Assembly (NCBI RefSeq): GCF_000166355.1 | Contig: NC_014652.1 | Coordinates: 2,342,501 to 2,406,500 of the forward strand | Length of the DNA: 64,000 bases | DNA from: Caldicellulosiruptor hydrothermalis 108 | GTDB lineage: Bacteria > Bacillota > Thermoanaerobacteria > Caldicellulosiruptorales > Caldicellulosiruptoraceae | Direction of reading: 5' to 3' | Shown: positions 8,334 through 18,379 of the stretch, piece by piece | Position numbering within the stretch: position 1 is the first letter of the stretch | Layout: each line of letters begins with the position of its first letter | Made by a program: the position numbers and the translations under genes | Notes under the pieces: generated by a model | What the model was told of the DNA's origin: nothing | Database searches by the model: none | Seen by the model: the letters and a program-made list of their open reading frames with translations, nothing else

Positions 8334-9317
8334 CTAAATATTTTTAAAAACATGGCATGCAACCCAGTGACTGTGAGATATCATTTCAAGCTGTGGTGTT
8401 TCATTTAGACATTTATCAGTAAAATAATTACAAGCATGTGCAAAAGGACAACCTTGTGCTCCTGGCTTTCTCACAGGAGGATCATACGACCTGAGCTGCT
8501 CTACCTTTCTTTTTCTTGCTAACTCAGGGTCGGCAATCGGGCTGGAATTTAAAAGCACTTTTGTATAAGGATGCACAGGATTTGTAGTTATCTCTTCGCT
8601 TGAGCCTTTTTCAACAATCCTTCCACCATACAAAACAGCTATCTCACCTTTTTCATAAGTAAAATACCTTGCTGCACCTATATCGTGCAAAACAAGAATT
8701 ACTGTAATGTTTTTCTTCTCATTTAAGTCCTTGAGCAGTTTTATTATGGCAGCCCTAAGGGACATATCAATCATGCTTATAGGCTCATCTGCAACTATTA
8801 TCTCTGGATTTGCTGTCAATGCTCTTGCAATTGCAAGTCTTTGTCTGCCTCCACCAGATAAATGATGGGGATATTTGTTAAAAAAATAATCTGGCGGTGT
8901 AAGCCCTACCATCTCAAGAAGGTCATATACGCGCTTTTCTAACCTCTCTCCACTCAGTCCTTCACACCTCTTTAATGGGTCTGCTATTATTTTGTAAATG
9001 GTTTTTGACGGATGCAAAGAAGCATATGGGTCTTGATGAATGTACTGAACCTTTCTTCTTATAACATTATAATCCCTTCTCCACTCATCTAAACTCTTAT
9101 TAAACCAGTATATCTTCCCCTCTGTCGGCACTTCAAGGTTTGTTAATATTCTTGCCAGGGTGGTTTTACCCATTCCACTTTCTCCAATAATAACTAACCT
9201 ATCTCCCCTTTTTATTTCCAAATTTATATCATCCAGCACTAATTTATATCTTTTTTTAAACAGACCTTGCGAAAACACCTTGCTCACATGTTCAGCTCTT
9301 AGGGCAATCTCATTCAT
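8334..9317 (-). CDS. ABC transporter ATPase, OppF/DppF type
   Basis: Second ATPase of a family-5 (oligopeptide-type) importer. Walker A GESGMGKT is at residues 45-52, the signature LSGGGRQR at 153-160 and Walker B/switch IIVADEPISMIDM from about 174. The C-terminal oligo_HPY region carries four cysteines (GCPF, HACN, DKCL, VACH) like those that bind an Fe-S cluster in a related thermophile DppD. The start is ATG 9317, with AAGGAGG 8 bases upstream, overlapping the oppD stop; the longer frame from 9353 lacks a site. The genetic context suggests the cargo is oligosaccharide rather than peptide. Confidence 0.9.
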   Translation of the reverse strand: MNEIALRAEHVSKVFSQGLFKKRYKLVLDDINLEIKRGDRLVIIGESGMGKTTLARILTNLEVPTEGKIYWFNKSLDEWRRDYNVIRRKVQYIHQDPYASLHPSKTIYKIIADPLKRCEGLSGERLEKRVYDLLEMVGLTPPDYFFNKYPHHLSGGGRQRLAIARALTANPEIIVADEPISMIDMSLRAAIIKLLKDLNEKKNITVILVLHDIGAARYFTYEKGEIAVLYGGRIVEKGSSEEITTNPVHPYTKVLLNSSPIADPELARKRKVEQLRSYDPPVRKPGAQGCPFAHACNYFTDKCLNETPQLEMISHSHWVACHVFKNI

Positions 9318-10299
9318 CTTTACATCCTCCTTCTTTATACAAGTGACATGCAACCTTTACATTGTCCGGCAATTTTATAAGCTGTGGCCTTTCTTTCTTA
9401 CAAATCTCCATAGCATATTCACAGCGAGGATGAAATCTGCAACCAGAAGGAGGATTTAGCAAACTTGGTGGGTCACCCGGGATAGCTCTTACTTTTGACA
9501 TATCTGCGTTTATTGCCATTATTGAATTTATCAGCCCTTGCGTATATGGATGCTTAGGTTCTTTAAAAATCTTTTCTGTGGGGCTGCTTTCTACCAAACA
9601 TCCACCGTAGATTACAAAAATATTGTCTGCAAGCTCTGCTGCCACTGCAATATCGTGGGTGACAAATATAAGTGTTATGTTCATCTGTGTTTTTAATTCT
9701 TTGAGAAGCTGCACTATATGTGCTTGGGTCAAGACATCCAGCGCAGAAGTCGGTTCATCCAAAATTAGAATTTCCGGTTCTAAAAGCAGTGCCAAAGCAA
9801 TTAGTACTCTCTGTTTCATTCCACCAGATAATTGCATTGGATAAGCATAAAGCACAGTTTCAGGATTAAGTCTTACCATTTTTATCTTCTCTGATGCTTT
9901 GTTAATTAACTCATCCTTGCTCCAGTTTATCCCATATGCCTCTATGGTATCTCTAAAATGGTCAATAATCTTCATGGTAGGGTTTAATGACTGCTGAGCG
10001 GCCTGTGGAACAAGAGCTATTTTCTTCCATCTTATCTTCCTCAGTTCATCTTCCTTCATTTCTAATAAATCAAATCCCACAGTCCGGTAAAATACTTTTC
10101 CAGAGAGTATTCGCCCATTTGGTGGTAGAGTTCTTGTAATAGCTTCTATAATTGTACTTTTTCCAGACGCACTTTCTCCCACTATTGCCGTCACTGTATT
10201 CTCAAAAATTTCAAAAGAAACATCTTCAGTTGCTTTTATTGTCCCTTCTCTTACTAAGTATACTGCTTTAAGGCTCGACACTTCCAATAAACAATTCAT
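9310..10299 (-). CDS. ABC transporter ATPase, OppD/DppD type
   Basis: First ATPase of the importer, 329 residues. Walker A GESASGKS is at 41-48, the signature LSGGMKQR lies near 153 and Walker B ILILDEPTSALD near 172. The C-terminal part has the oligo_HPY domain with cysteines in GCRF, PRCE, EICK and VACH, a possible Fe-S site. The gene overlaps the oppF-like start and begins two bases after the oppC stop, with GGGGG as ribosome site. It powers the permeases encoded upstream. Confidence 0.9.
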   Translation of the reverse strand: MNCLLEVSSLKAVYLVREGTIKATEDVSFEIFENTVTAIVGESASGKSTIIEAITRTLPPNGRILSGKVFYRTVGFDLLEMKEDELRKIRWKKIALVPQAAQQSLNPTMKIIDHFRDTIEAYGINWSKDELINKASEKIKMVRLNPETVLYAYPMQLSGGMKQRVLIALALLLEPEILILDEPTSALDVLTQAHIVQLLKELKTQMNITLIFVTHDIAVAAELADNIFVIYGGCLVESSPTEKIFKEPKHPYTQGLINSIMAINADMSKVRAIPGDPPSLLNPPSGCRFHPRCEYAMEICKKERPQLIKLPDNVKVACHLYKEGGCKDE

Positions 10300-10301
10300 C
10301 T

Positions 10302-11183
10302 TTATTCATGCCCCCGAAGCTTAGGATTAAACACTTCTTCAATCCCTTGAGCCAATAATATGCCACCATAAATCAACAAAACAATGTTGAGTATTACAAA
10401 AAATGGATAATGGAAACCTTTTGGCGTATATAGTGCCCCTGCTTGATATAAAGCATAGTTTAGCATTACTCCCCAGTGGGTAGGGTCAAATTTAGCAAGA
10501 CCTAAAAACATCAATCCTATGGAAAACTCCATTGCACTTTTCAGCTGTGTCACAAAATTTACAAATATATAAGGTATTAATAATTTTGCAATGTCACTGA
10601 ACAATATGTAACCAAGCCCCATATTCAGCATCCTGGAAGCCTCAACAAATTCTCTTGATTTTACCGTCAGCACTTGAGCTGCAACCTGTTTTGCTAAAGG
10701 TGCCCACAACCATATCGCAACTATCAAGGCAACCTCTACTGTGTTCAATTTTGTATCAGCAAATATTGCAGCTAAAATTAAAAGTGCAGGAAAAGAGGGA
10801 ATCACCAAAAACACTGTGATTATTGCATCTAATAATTTTCCACTAATTCCTTCCAAATATCCTCTTGCTACCCCAACAACTGTCCCTATAATTACTGCAA
10901 ACAAGCTTGCAAGAAGTGTAAGGGAAATTACTGACCTTGAACCGTGTACAATCTGCTGAAAAATATCTACCCCAAAATAATCTGTCCCAAATGGATGTTG
11001 TAAAGAAGGTCTTTGATACCTGTTTGCAAAATCAGAATTCATGTTGAGCGGAACTATCATTGGACCAATTGTTGCCATTAAAATAAAAAATAGTAATATA
11101 ATAGAGCCTGCTAACGATTTTTTGTTTGAAATAAGTGGCTGAACATAATCATAAAAGAAATTTGAAAACCTTTTTTTCCTCAT
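10302..11183 (-). CDS. ABC transporter permease, OppC/DppC type
   Basis: A 293-residue inner-membrane permease with an N-terminal cytoplasmic segment and first helix at about residues 23-45, as in OppC_N. A BPD_transp_1 domain of about five helices follows. The EAA-type loop that contacts the ATPases appears around SREFVEASRMLNMG. It overlaps the upstream permease by 4 bases. Confidence 0.9.
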   Translation of the reverse strand: MRKKRFSNFFYDYVQPLISNKKSLAGSIILLFFILMATIGPMIVPLNMNSDFANRYQRPSLQHPFGTDYFGVDIFQQIVHGSRSVISLTLLASLFAVIIGTVVGVARGYLEGISGKLLDAIITVFLVIPSFPALLILAAIFADTKLNTVEVALIVAIWLWAPLAKQVAAQVLTVKSREFVEASRMLNMGLGYILFSDIAKLLIPYIFVNFVTQLKSAMEFSIGLMFLGLAKFDPTHWGVMLNYALYQAGALYTPKGFHYPFFVILNIVLLIYGGILLAQGIEEVFNPKLRGHE

Positions 11184-12166
11184 TTTAACTTCACCCTTGG
11201 ATCAATTAATGCATACACAATTTCAGCGATAAAGGTTGCAACAATTACCCCTATCACTATCAAAGAAAACAAACCTGTCAAAAGCCCAAAATCTCTCACC
11301 GCAATTGCTTTGCCAAAATAAAATCCTATCCCAGGATAATTAAATATCGATTCTACCAATGTATGTCCTCCTAACATGTATCCAATTGCAATGGCCAAAC
11401 TTGCAATTAGCGGAAGCATAGCATTGTTTTTTATGTATTTGTTTGCAATTACAGAATCTTTTAAACCTCGTGCTTGAGCAAACCTGATATAGTCTTCTTC
11501 CATAATTTGTGATGTATTTCCTCTCATTGCAAGCGTCCATGCAGCCATTTGAGGAATGGCTGTAGCAAACATAGGTCCGAGCGCATGATGTATAACTTTC
11601 AAAATAAAGCTCAATGAAAATGAGGGTTCCATATCAACCGGATATGCGCCACCTAATGGAATTACACGTAACCTCACTGCAAAAATGAACAAAATTAAAA
11701 CAGCTAATACAAAAGGCGGTATTGCTTGAATTATGCTTGCTATCCCAGAGATTACTAAATCAATTATTGTACCACGCTTTTGAGCAGCAAAAGATCCAAG
11801 ATAAATTCCAACCAAAAAACTTACTAACGTGGCTAAAGAAATCACAAACAATGTCCATGGAAGCGCTTTGGCAATTATTTCATTTACACTTGTCTGATAA
11901 AATGAAGAGTAACCAAAATTACCTTTGAGCAGGTTCGAAATAAATCTCCAGTATCGAACAATTAAAGGTTCATGTGGGTCTATTCCCATTAATTTGTGCG
12001 CTATTTCAAGTGCCCGTTCCATTTCCATATTTCGCTGTTGTGCTATTGAAACAGCCAGGCCATAAGCGGGGTCGCCTGGCATTTTATTCACCAGGACAAA
12101 AACCCCGCTTATAGCTATAAGAAGTACAACAATCAGATAGAGCACTCTATCAACCACATACTTCAA
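11180..12166 (-). CDS. ABC transporter permease, OppB/DppB type
   Basis: A 328-residue permease with six predicted helices. The N-terminal MPGDPA motif of OppB proteins is at about residues 29-34 and the EAA-like loop (EEDYIRFAQARGLKDS) near residue 225. It starts 22 bases after the binding-protein gene and overlaps oppC by 4 bases, forming the heterodimeric channel with it. Confidence 0.9.
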   Translation of the reverse strand: MKYVVDRVLYLIVVLLIAISGVFVLVNKMPGDPAYGLAVSIAQQRNMEMERALEIAHKLMGIDPHEPLIVRYWRFISNLLKGNFGYSSFYQTSVNEIIAKALPWTLFVISLATLVSFLVGIYLGSFAAQKRGTIIDLVISGIASIIQAIPPFVLAVLILFIFAVRLRVIPLGGAYPVDMEPSFSLSFILKVIHHALGPMFATAIPQMAAWTLAMRGNTSQIMEEDYIRFAQARGLKDSVIANKYIKNNAMLPLIASLAIAIGYMLGGHTLVESIFNYPGIGFYFGKAIAVRDFGLLTGLFSLIVIGVIVATFIAEIVYALIDPRVKLK

Positions 12167-12188
12167 CTTTTATTTGCCCTCCACATTG

Positions 12189-13997
12189 CTATTTTTTAGC
12201 TGCAAGCTTGCCTGTTGTAATCAGAAGATTGTAGACTCTTTCTATTCCACCAGGAGCAAGAGACCAAATTGGGTCATCTTTTGCAGGCCAACCTGTGACC
12301 TTTTTATCAGAATAGTAAATTGGCAGAACCTTTTCAAACAAAGGTATAATAGGCAAGTACTCATTTGTAATGTATGCTAACTTTTGAACAACATCCATAG
12401 ATTTTTTCTTGTCTTGTGCAACATCTCTCAGCTGCTCAGTCAAATCATAAGGTGAGAATTTACCCCATGGTGTAGAATATTTATCTTTTGACGGGAACTT
12501 CGTAATATTGTATAAATCTGCTTCATACAATCTCAGGTATCCGCTATAAGGATGTGGATAACCTTGCCATGTGACTCCAAACTCAATTGCAGCTTCATAG
12601 TCGCCACTCTTCATAACCTGGTCTCGCATTCCATCAGGAATAAGCTTCATTTCAACCTTAAATCCAAAATTATTCAGTTGCTGCACAACCTCACGTGCTG
12701 CCAATACCCAGTCGCTGTGCGGACCATACACGGACAATGTAAATGCTACAGGCTGACCATTTGGCTGCTGCCATGTACTGCCAACTTTTTTGTATCCAGC
12801 TTTTTTCAATATTTCTTCTGCCATTTTGGTGTTTGTATTATATTTGGTCAATTTATTTAAAGTGTCTTTGGATATCCATTTTGATTCCATGCTTTTTAAA
12901 ATTCCATGAGCATATGGGGAGCATGTAGATGCCTGCCATACAGCTACATCTCTTACTTTTGATTTATCTAACACATAAGCAATAACTTTTCTGAGGTTTA
13001 CATCTTTAAACAGTGGTTTTTGATAGTTGAACACCAAAGCTATTTCAGACAAGTCTGTAGTTGTTTTAACCTTTAAAGATGGATTAAGAATGGTAAGCTG
13101 TTCTACAACATCCTTTGGCATATTTGGATGAGCTGCATAGATTTCTCCAGAAATCAATGACGCCCAAACAAATTCATTAGAAGACCATCTTCTGAATGTG
13201 ATTCTATTAATTTTCATCTTTGGATACAACCAATGATATTTGTTTGCAGTTAAGACCATTTCAGATTGGGTAATCTTTGTTGGTTCAAATGAACCTACCA
13301 CAGGCATTCTTTTTAGAGTTTTAAATGGTGAATATGCATTTACCTGTTTTCTCAAATCATCAGCTTTTTTGTCATAGCTGCTTTTCTGTTGAGCATCTGG
13401 AGTTTTACCAGAAGAGGTCAGAGCAAATATCTTCTTGCCAAGCTCAGCAACTTCTTTTGCCTGATTAGCCCACTTGCTATAAACGTGGTATGGAGCTAAA
13501 GCTGGAATTGCAGCATCGGTCAATATTGTATGAACAAATGACTGAGGAGCATCTTTTGAAAGTGTGAAAACTACTGTGTAGTCATTTGGAGCAGTTACGC
13601 TTTGAATCTCATAAGGCCATTGCCACATAGCTTGAATGAAATTGACAGAATTGACTACATCCTTAGCAGTAAATGGCTTGCCATCACTAAATTTTGCGTT
13701 TTTGCGCAAAGTTACTGTAACTTTTCCTTTTTCTATTTTCCAGCTTTCTGCTAATCTTGGAATGTACTCATCACTTTGTGGAATGTAATAAGCAAATGGT
13801 TCATAAACAAACCACCACGCTCCTCCTACTGCCCCTGCACCAAAGGGATTTCCATGGAACGGATACGGCCAATCAGTTGCCAACCTCAGTTCACCTGCAG
13901 AAGATGTTGAGGAAGCACCAAGACTAATCCCCATTAAGCCTATAAAGAAGATTCCTAACACAAGAACTGCAATTAACCTTTTGACTCGAGTTGACAT
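12189..13997 (-). CDS. Family-5 extracellular solute-binding protein
   Basis: A 602-residue SBP_bac_5 protein. A Sec signal peptide covers about residues 1-27 (basic MSTRVKRL then a hydrophobic stretch ending near SLGASS). No lipobox cysteine is present, so membrane anchoring is not obvious. Family landmarks such as the KNAKFSDGKPFTAKDV segment are clear. First gene of the importer operon, with AAAGGAGG before its ATG. Family-5 proteins are often annotated as peptide binders, but in thermophiles several bind beta-linked oligosaccharides. The neighbouring GH130 genes favour manno-oligosaccharides here. Ligand is inference. Confidence 0.92.
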   Translation of the reverse strand: MSTRVKRLIAVLVLGIFFIGLMGISLGASSTSSAGELRLATDWPYPFHGNPFGAGAVGGAWWFVYEPFAYYIPQSDEYIPRLAESWKIEKGKVTVTLRKNAKFSDGKPFTAKDVVNSVNFIQAMWQWPYEIQSVTAPNDYTVVFTLSKDAPQSFVHTILTDAAIPALAPYHVYSKWANQAKEVAELGKKIFALTSSGKTPDAQQKSSYDKKADDLRKQVNAYSPFKTLKRMPVVGSFEPTKITQSEMVLTANKYHWLYPKMKINRITFRRWSSNEFVWASLISGEIYAAHPNMPKDVVEQLTILNPSLKVKTTTDLSEIALVFNYQKPLFKDVNLRKVIAYVLDKSKVRDVAVWQASTCSPYAHGILKSMESKWISKDTLNKLTKYNTNTKMAEEILKKAGYKKVGSTWQQPNGQPVAFTLSVYGPHSDWVLAAREVVQQLNNFGFKVEMKLIPDGMRDQVMKSGDYEAAIEFGVTWQGYPHPYSGYLRLYEADLYNITKFPSKDKYSTPWGKFSPYDLTEQLRDVAQDKKKSMDVVQKLAYITNEYLPIIPLFEKVLPIYYSDKKVTGWPAKDDPIWSLAPGGIERVYNLLITTGKLAAKK

Positions 13998-14050
13998 TTT
14001 GAAACCTCCTTTACACTATTTTTTATGATTTGATAAAAAACAAAGACTTT

Positions 14051-14072
14051 TTTAAAACAGCTGATGTTTAAA
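14051..14072. promoter_or_regulatory. Candidate LacI-family operator downstream of the binding-protein promoter
   Basis: A near-palindrome with arms TTTAAAACA and TGTTTAAA around GCTGA sits just after the -10 box. A related but shorter sequence (AAATATCAG then TTTTAAA) follows the -10 box of the GH130 promoter. Position and the divergent-function neighbour suggest binding of the local LacI protein. No direct evidence. Confidence 0.35.
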
Positions 14073-14100
14073 TTATATATTCTTTTGTAAAATGTGTCAA
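14072..14100 (-). promoter_or_regulatory. Promoter of the family-5 ABC operon
   Basis: TTGACA (14100-14095), a 17-base spacer and TATAAT (14077-14072): a full consensus promoter on the minus strand. Transcript leader is about 70 nt. Confidence 0.85.
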
Positions 14101-14129
14101 GTTATTTTTACTTGAATTTTGACTTTATT

Positions 14130-14175
14130 TAAATTTATTTTACAAAGGAAGCCCACTCACTTGAGCTTCCTTTGT
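14130..14175 (-). terminator. Terminator after the LacI gene
   Basis: In the minus-strand transcript CAAAGGAAGC and GCTTCCTTTG form a perfect 10-bp stem, followed by TAAAATAAATTT. It separates the GH130-lacI unit from the ABC operon. Confidence 0.8.
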
Positions 14176-14183
14176 AGTAAAAC

Positions 14184-15206
14184 TTAAATATTTTTTATGG
14201 ATTTGCGGATATTCAATCTGCAAAATATTCTTATATCTTCTGCAGGCTTTGAAGGAAAGTCTATTCTTTCAAGAAGCTGTTTGACTGCTCTTTTACCATA
14301 ATAATCCCTGTCGATATGAATCATGGAAAGAGAAGGCTTGAAATGCTTTACCAGTTCAGTATCATCAAATCCTACAATAGCTATATCCTTTGGAATTTGC
14401 AATCCCATATCTTTCAAGGTGTTTGCTGTAACCAGTGTAGACAAATCACTAACGCAGAAAAATGCTTCAGGTACCCTTTTTAAACCTCTCAAAAATTCCT
14501 GAATTTCTGGTTCGGGATTTTTGCTGAAGTCTTTAAAACCTTCAATCTTGCAAACTTCTTTGTCTATTTCAAGACCGCATTGTTCATGTGCTTCTATAAA
14601 CCCCTGCCACCTTTCTTTATAACTGATCGCATGGTTTATATCTCCTATAAAACCAATATGTTTATATCCTTTGGAAATCAAATAAGTTATTGCGGCTTTG
14701 GTTGAACGTTTGTTATCTGTGTTCACTGTATCTATCCAGCTACTTTCTACAAGATTGTCTATTATTACAGTGGGAATCCTCATTTCTTCAATTTTATCAA
14801 TAACATTTTTGCCAACAGAAGAAACAATTATTATACCTTTGAAGCTACCATTAGATAAGATTTCATCAAGGCTTGTTTCCTTTTCAGAGGAAATGCAATA
14901 CAAACTAAACTCAAATCCTTTTTTTCGAATTTCATTCTCTACAGAGTACACAATTGCACTGAAAAAATATGGGTCCTGTAGTACATTTGCTGTCATAATC
15001 AAACCTATTGTACCTTTTTCAATTTCTTTCTCTTTGAATTTGTATCCTAGCTCTCTTGCAGTCTGTAAAACAAGCTGTCTTGTCTTTTCGGATACACCTG
15101 GCTTGTTAGACAAAGCAACCGAAACTGCATTTTTTGATATATTTAATTTCTTAGCTATATCTTCCAGTGTTACTTCCTTTCTTCTTTTTCTGATTTCTAT
15201 ATCCAT
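14184..15206 (-). CDS. LacI-family transcriptional regulator
   Basis: A 340-residue repressor with an N-terminal helix-turn-helix (VTLEDIAKKLNISKNAV near residues 12-28 and the SVALSNKPGVS hinge-side helix), then a periplasmic-binding-like sugar sensor domain. The ATG at 15206 has AAAGGGG upstream; the longer frame from 15239 runs into the GH130 gene without a site. It is the third gene of GH130-GH130-lacI and lies just before the ABC operon, so it probably controls both units in response to a manno-oligosaccharide or mannose derivative. Effector is inference. Confidence 0.9.
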   Translation of the reverse strand: MDIEIRKRRKEVTLEDIAKKLNISKNAVSVALSNKPGVSEKTRQLVLQTARELGYKFKEKEIEKGTIGLIMTANVLQDPYFFSAIVYSVENEIRKKGFEFSLYCISSEKETSLDEILSNGSFKGIIIVSSVGKNVIDKIEEMRIPTVIIDNLVESSWIDTVNTDNKRSTKAAITYLISKGYKHIGFIGDINHAISYKERWQGFIEAHEQCGLEIDKEVCKIEGFKDFSKNPEPEIQEFLRGLKRVPEAFFCVSDLSTLVTANTLKDMGLQIPKDIAIVGFDDTELVKHFKPSLSMIHIDRDYYGKRAVKQLLERIDFPSKPAEDIRIFCRLNIRKSIKNI

Positions 15207-15231
15207 GTTTAACCCCTTTTTTGAAATATTT

Positions 15232-16125
15232 CTACTCAAATTTTATCTCTTTCAAGTTTAATCTTGCAACACCAATAACAGTATCAGCTCCTCCATAATA
15301 AACCAATAGATCATCTTCCAGTTGAACATGGCCACAACTAAAAACAACGTTGGGAATGTAACCATTTATCTCCCAATCAAGCTCCGGTTCAAGAATTGGT
15401 TCATCTTGACGTGATAAAACTTTTGTGGGATCTTTTTTATCCAAAAGTAAAATCCCCAAACGATAGACATTCAAATGATCAGCAGCATGATAAATAACAA
15501 TATAGCCATATCTGTGTTCAATAGGAGGACCAGCAACCCCTATGCGACTACTTTCCCACGTATTTGGTCTTACTTTCACAACCTCTACGTGATCTGTCCA
15601 GTTTTTTAAGTCTTCAGAGAAAGCCAACCACATGTTTGGGTATCTGCGATGGAACATCACATATCTGCCATCTATCTTATTTGGAAACAACGCGGCATCT
15701 TTGTTAGGTTCATCAAGTGCAATACCAATTCTTTCCCATGTGATAAGATTTCTTGATTTTGCAATCATTATTCTGTAATCTCCTTCAAATCTGTTACCAA
15801 AACCTGTGTAAGTCATATAAAAAGTGTCGCCTATTCTTACGATTCTTGGGTCCTCAATCCCTCTTCTTTCTTGTTCGCACACAGCTTCCATTACAGGCTT
15901 GTCAAATCTGAAAAAGTTTATTCCATCAGTTGATACGGCATACCCAATTCGGGAAATATATGCTCCATATTTTTCGTGTGGTGGAAGGTCTGTTGCTCTA
16001 TACAATATATGGATTAGCCCTCTGTAATATATTGCAGCAGCATTAAAAACAGCAGAGCGTTGCCAGTCATCCTCTCTTTTGGGTTCCAATACAGGTTTAG
16101 TAGAAAGTCTTTCAAGTTTTATCAT
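15232..16125 (-). CDS. GH130 family beta-mannoside phosphorylase/hydrolase (second copy)
   Basis: A 297-residue protein of the glycosidase family GH130 (five-bladed beta-propeller). Known members phosphorolyse or hydrolyse beta-1,4- or beta-1,2-mannosides. Landmarks are IEDPRIV near residue 92, the NKDAALFPNKIDGRY segment near 144, HRRYPNMWLAF and the C-terminal FSCGHVQLEDDLLVYYGGADT. It starts 38 bases after the first GH130 gene and is clearly its paralogue. I cannot tell phosphorylase from hydrolase, nor linkage, by eye. No signal peptide, so it acts in the cytoplasm on imported sugar. Confidence 0.9.
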   Translation of the reverse strand: MIKLERLSTKPVLEPKREDDWQRSAVFNAAAIYYRGLIHILYRATDLPPHEKYGAYISRIGYAVSTDGINFFRFDKPVMEAVCEQERRGIEDPRIVRIGDTFYMTYTGFGNRFEGDYRIMIAKSRNLITWERIGIALDEPNKDAALFPNKIDGRYVMFHRRYPNMWLAFSEDLKNWTDHVEVVKVRPNTWESSRIGVAGPPIEHRYGYIVIYHAADHLNVYRLGILLLDKKDPTKVLSRQDEPILEPELDWEINGYIPNVVFSCGHVQLEDDLLVYYGGADTVIGVARLNLKEIKFE

Positions 16126-16163
16126 AATATTTATACTCCTTTCTCTTCAGCTATTTAACTTGA

Positions 16164-17084
16164 CTAAAACTTTATCTTTTCTATTTCAATTCCAGCAACT
16201 CCTATGCATGTATCACATGCTCCATAATAAACAAGCAACATCCCATCAATTATACACTGTCCACAACTGAACACCACATTCGGTACAAGACCTTTTCTCT
16301 CCCATTCAAGTTCAGGTTCCAAAATAGGTTCTTCTTGACGCGCCAAAACTTTAGTAGGATCTTCCCTATCCAAAAGAGCTGCCCCTAACCTATATGTTTT
16401 TTTCTCATCAACTCCATGATAAATCAATAACCATCCATCTTCTATTAAAATGGGTGGACCTGCTATGCCTATTTTGTAACTGTCCCATTTGCCCTCTCGA
16501 GGTATCATGATGATCTTGTGATCTTGCCAATGTACAAGGTCATCTGAAAAAGCCACCCAGATAGAAGGAGGACGTCTATGATAGAGCATATATCTTCCTT
16601 TTACTTTTTCTGGATGCAAAGCACCATCTTTATTAGGCTCATCAAGAAGAACTTTTCTTTCATTTGTCCAATTGAGAAGATCTGGTGATGTAATTAGAGA
16701 AATTCTAATATCATTCCAACTCCTTCCGCCAAAAGCCGTATAAACCATATAAAACTTGCCATCAAGATAAGTTATACGTGGGTCTTCCATCCCCCAAGCT
16801 TCTTGTTCTCCTTGTCCTTGAAGTAAAGGCAGTGGCATCCTTTCAAAATTAATCCCATCTTTACTTTTTGCATATCCTATCGAAGAGACAAATTTATAAT
16901 CCTGTTGAGGTTGAGGAAACGAAAGAGCTTCAAAAGTGTTGTTACATGCTCTGTAAAATAAATGAACATATCCATTATGGTAAATTACACCTGGATTGAA
17001 AACAGCCTTTGATTCCCAAGCATTTGTTGAAATTGGTTCTAATATTGGCTTTTGCGATAGTCTTTTTAACTTAAACAAATCCAT
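16164..17084 (-). CDS. GH130 family beta-mannoside phosphorylase/hydrolase (first copy)
   Basis: A 306-residue GH130 protein sharing all landmarks with the next gene: MEDPRITYLDGKFY, DEPNKDGALHPEK, HRRPPSIWVAFSDDL and FSCGQ near the end. It lacks a signal peptide. The ATG at 17084 abuts AAGGAGG with no spacing, so the TTG two codons later (17078), 5 bases from the site, may be the real start. Two different paralogues side by side suggest two linkages or chain lengths are handled, for example a mannobiose-type and an oligosaccharide-type substrate. That division is inference. Confidence 0.9.
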   Translation of the reverse strand: MDLFKLKRLSQKPILEPISTNAWESKAVFNPGVIYHNGYVHLFYRACNNTFEALSFPQPQQDYKFVSSIGYAKSKDGINFERMPLPLLQGQGEQEAWGMEDPRITYLDGKFYMVYTAFGGRSWNDIRISLITSPDLLNWTNERKVLLDEPNKDGALHPEKVKGRYMLYHRRPPSIWVAFSDDLVHWQDHKIIMIPREGKWDSYKIGIAGPPILIEDGWLLIYHGVDEKKTYRLGAALLDREDPTKVLARQEEPILEPELEWERKGLVPNVVFSCGQCIIDGMLLVYYGACDTCIGVAGIEIEKIKF

Positions 17085-17133
17085 CCTCCTTTGTATCCAA
17101 AAGATTTAAAACTGATATTTGCTTTTTACTTTA

Positions 17134-17162
17134 ATTATATAGTTTTGTAACGTCAAAATCAA
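17134..17162 (-). promoter_or_regulatory. Promoter of the GH130-GH130-lacI unit
   Basis: TTGATT (17162-17157), a 17-base spacer and TATAAT (17139-17134) on the minus strand. A GTCAA/TTGAC inverted repeat overlaps the -35 region (about 17152-17166) and could be an operator. Confidence 0.6.
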
Positions 17163-17204
17163 TTGACTTATAGTAAAAAATAAATTTATCTACATGGTAA
17201 TAAT

Positions 17205-17234
17205 GCACAAAAAAATAAGGGGAACATTCCCCTT
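17205..17234 (-). terminator. Terminator after tgt
   Basis: In the minus-strand transcript AAGGGGAA and TTCCCCTT pair around TG and are followed by ATTTTTTTGTG. It lies 15 bases past the tgt stop. Confidence 0.85.
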
Positions 17235-17248
17235 TAAATAAATTCTAT

Positions 17249-18379
<1,131 letters not shown>

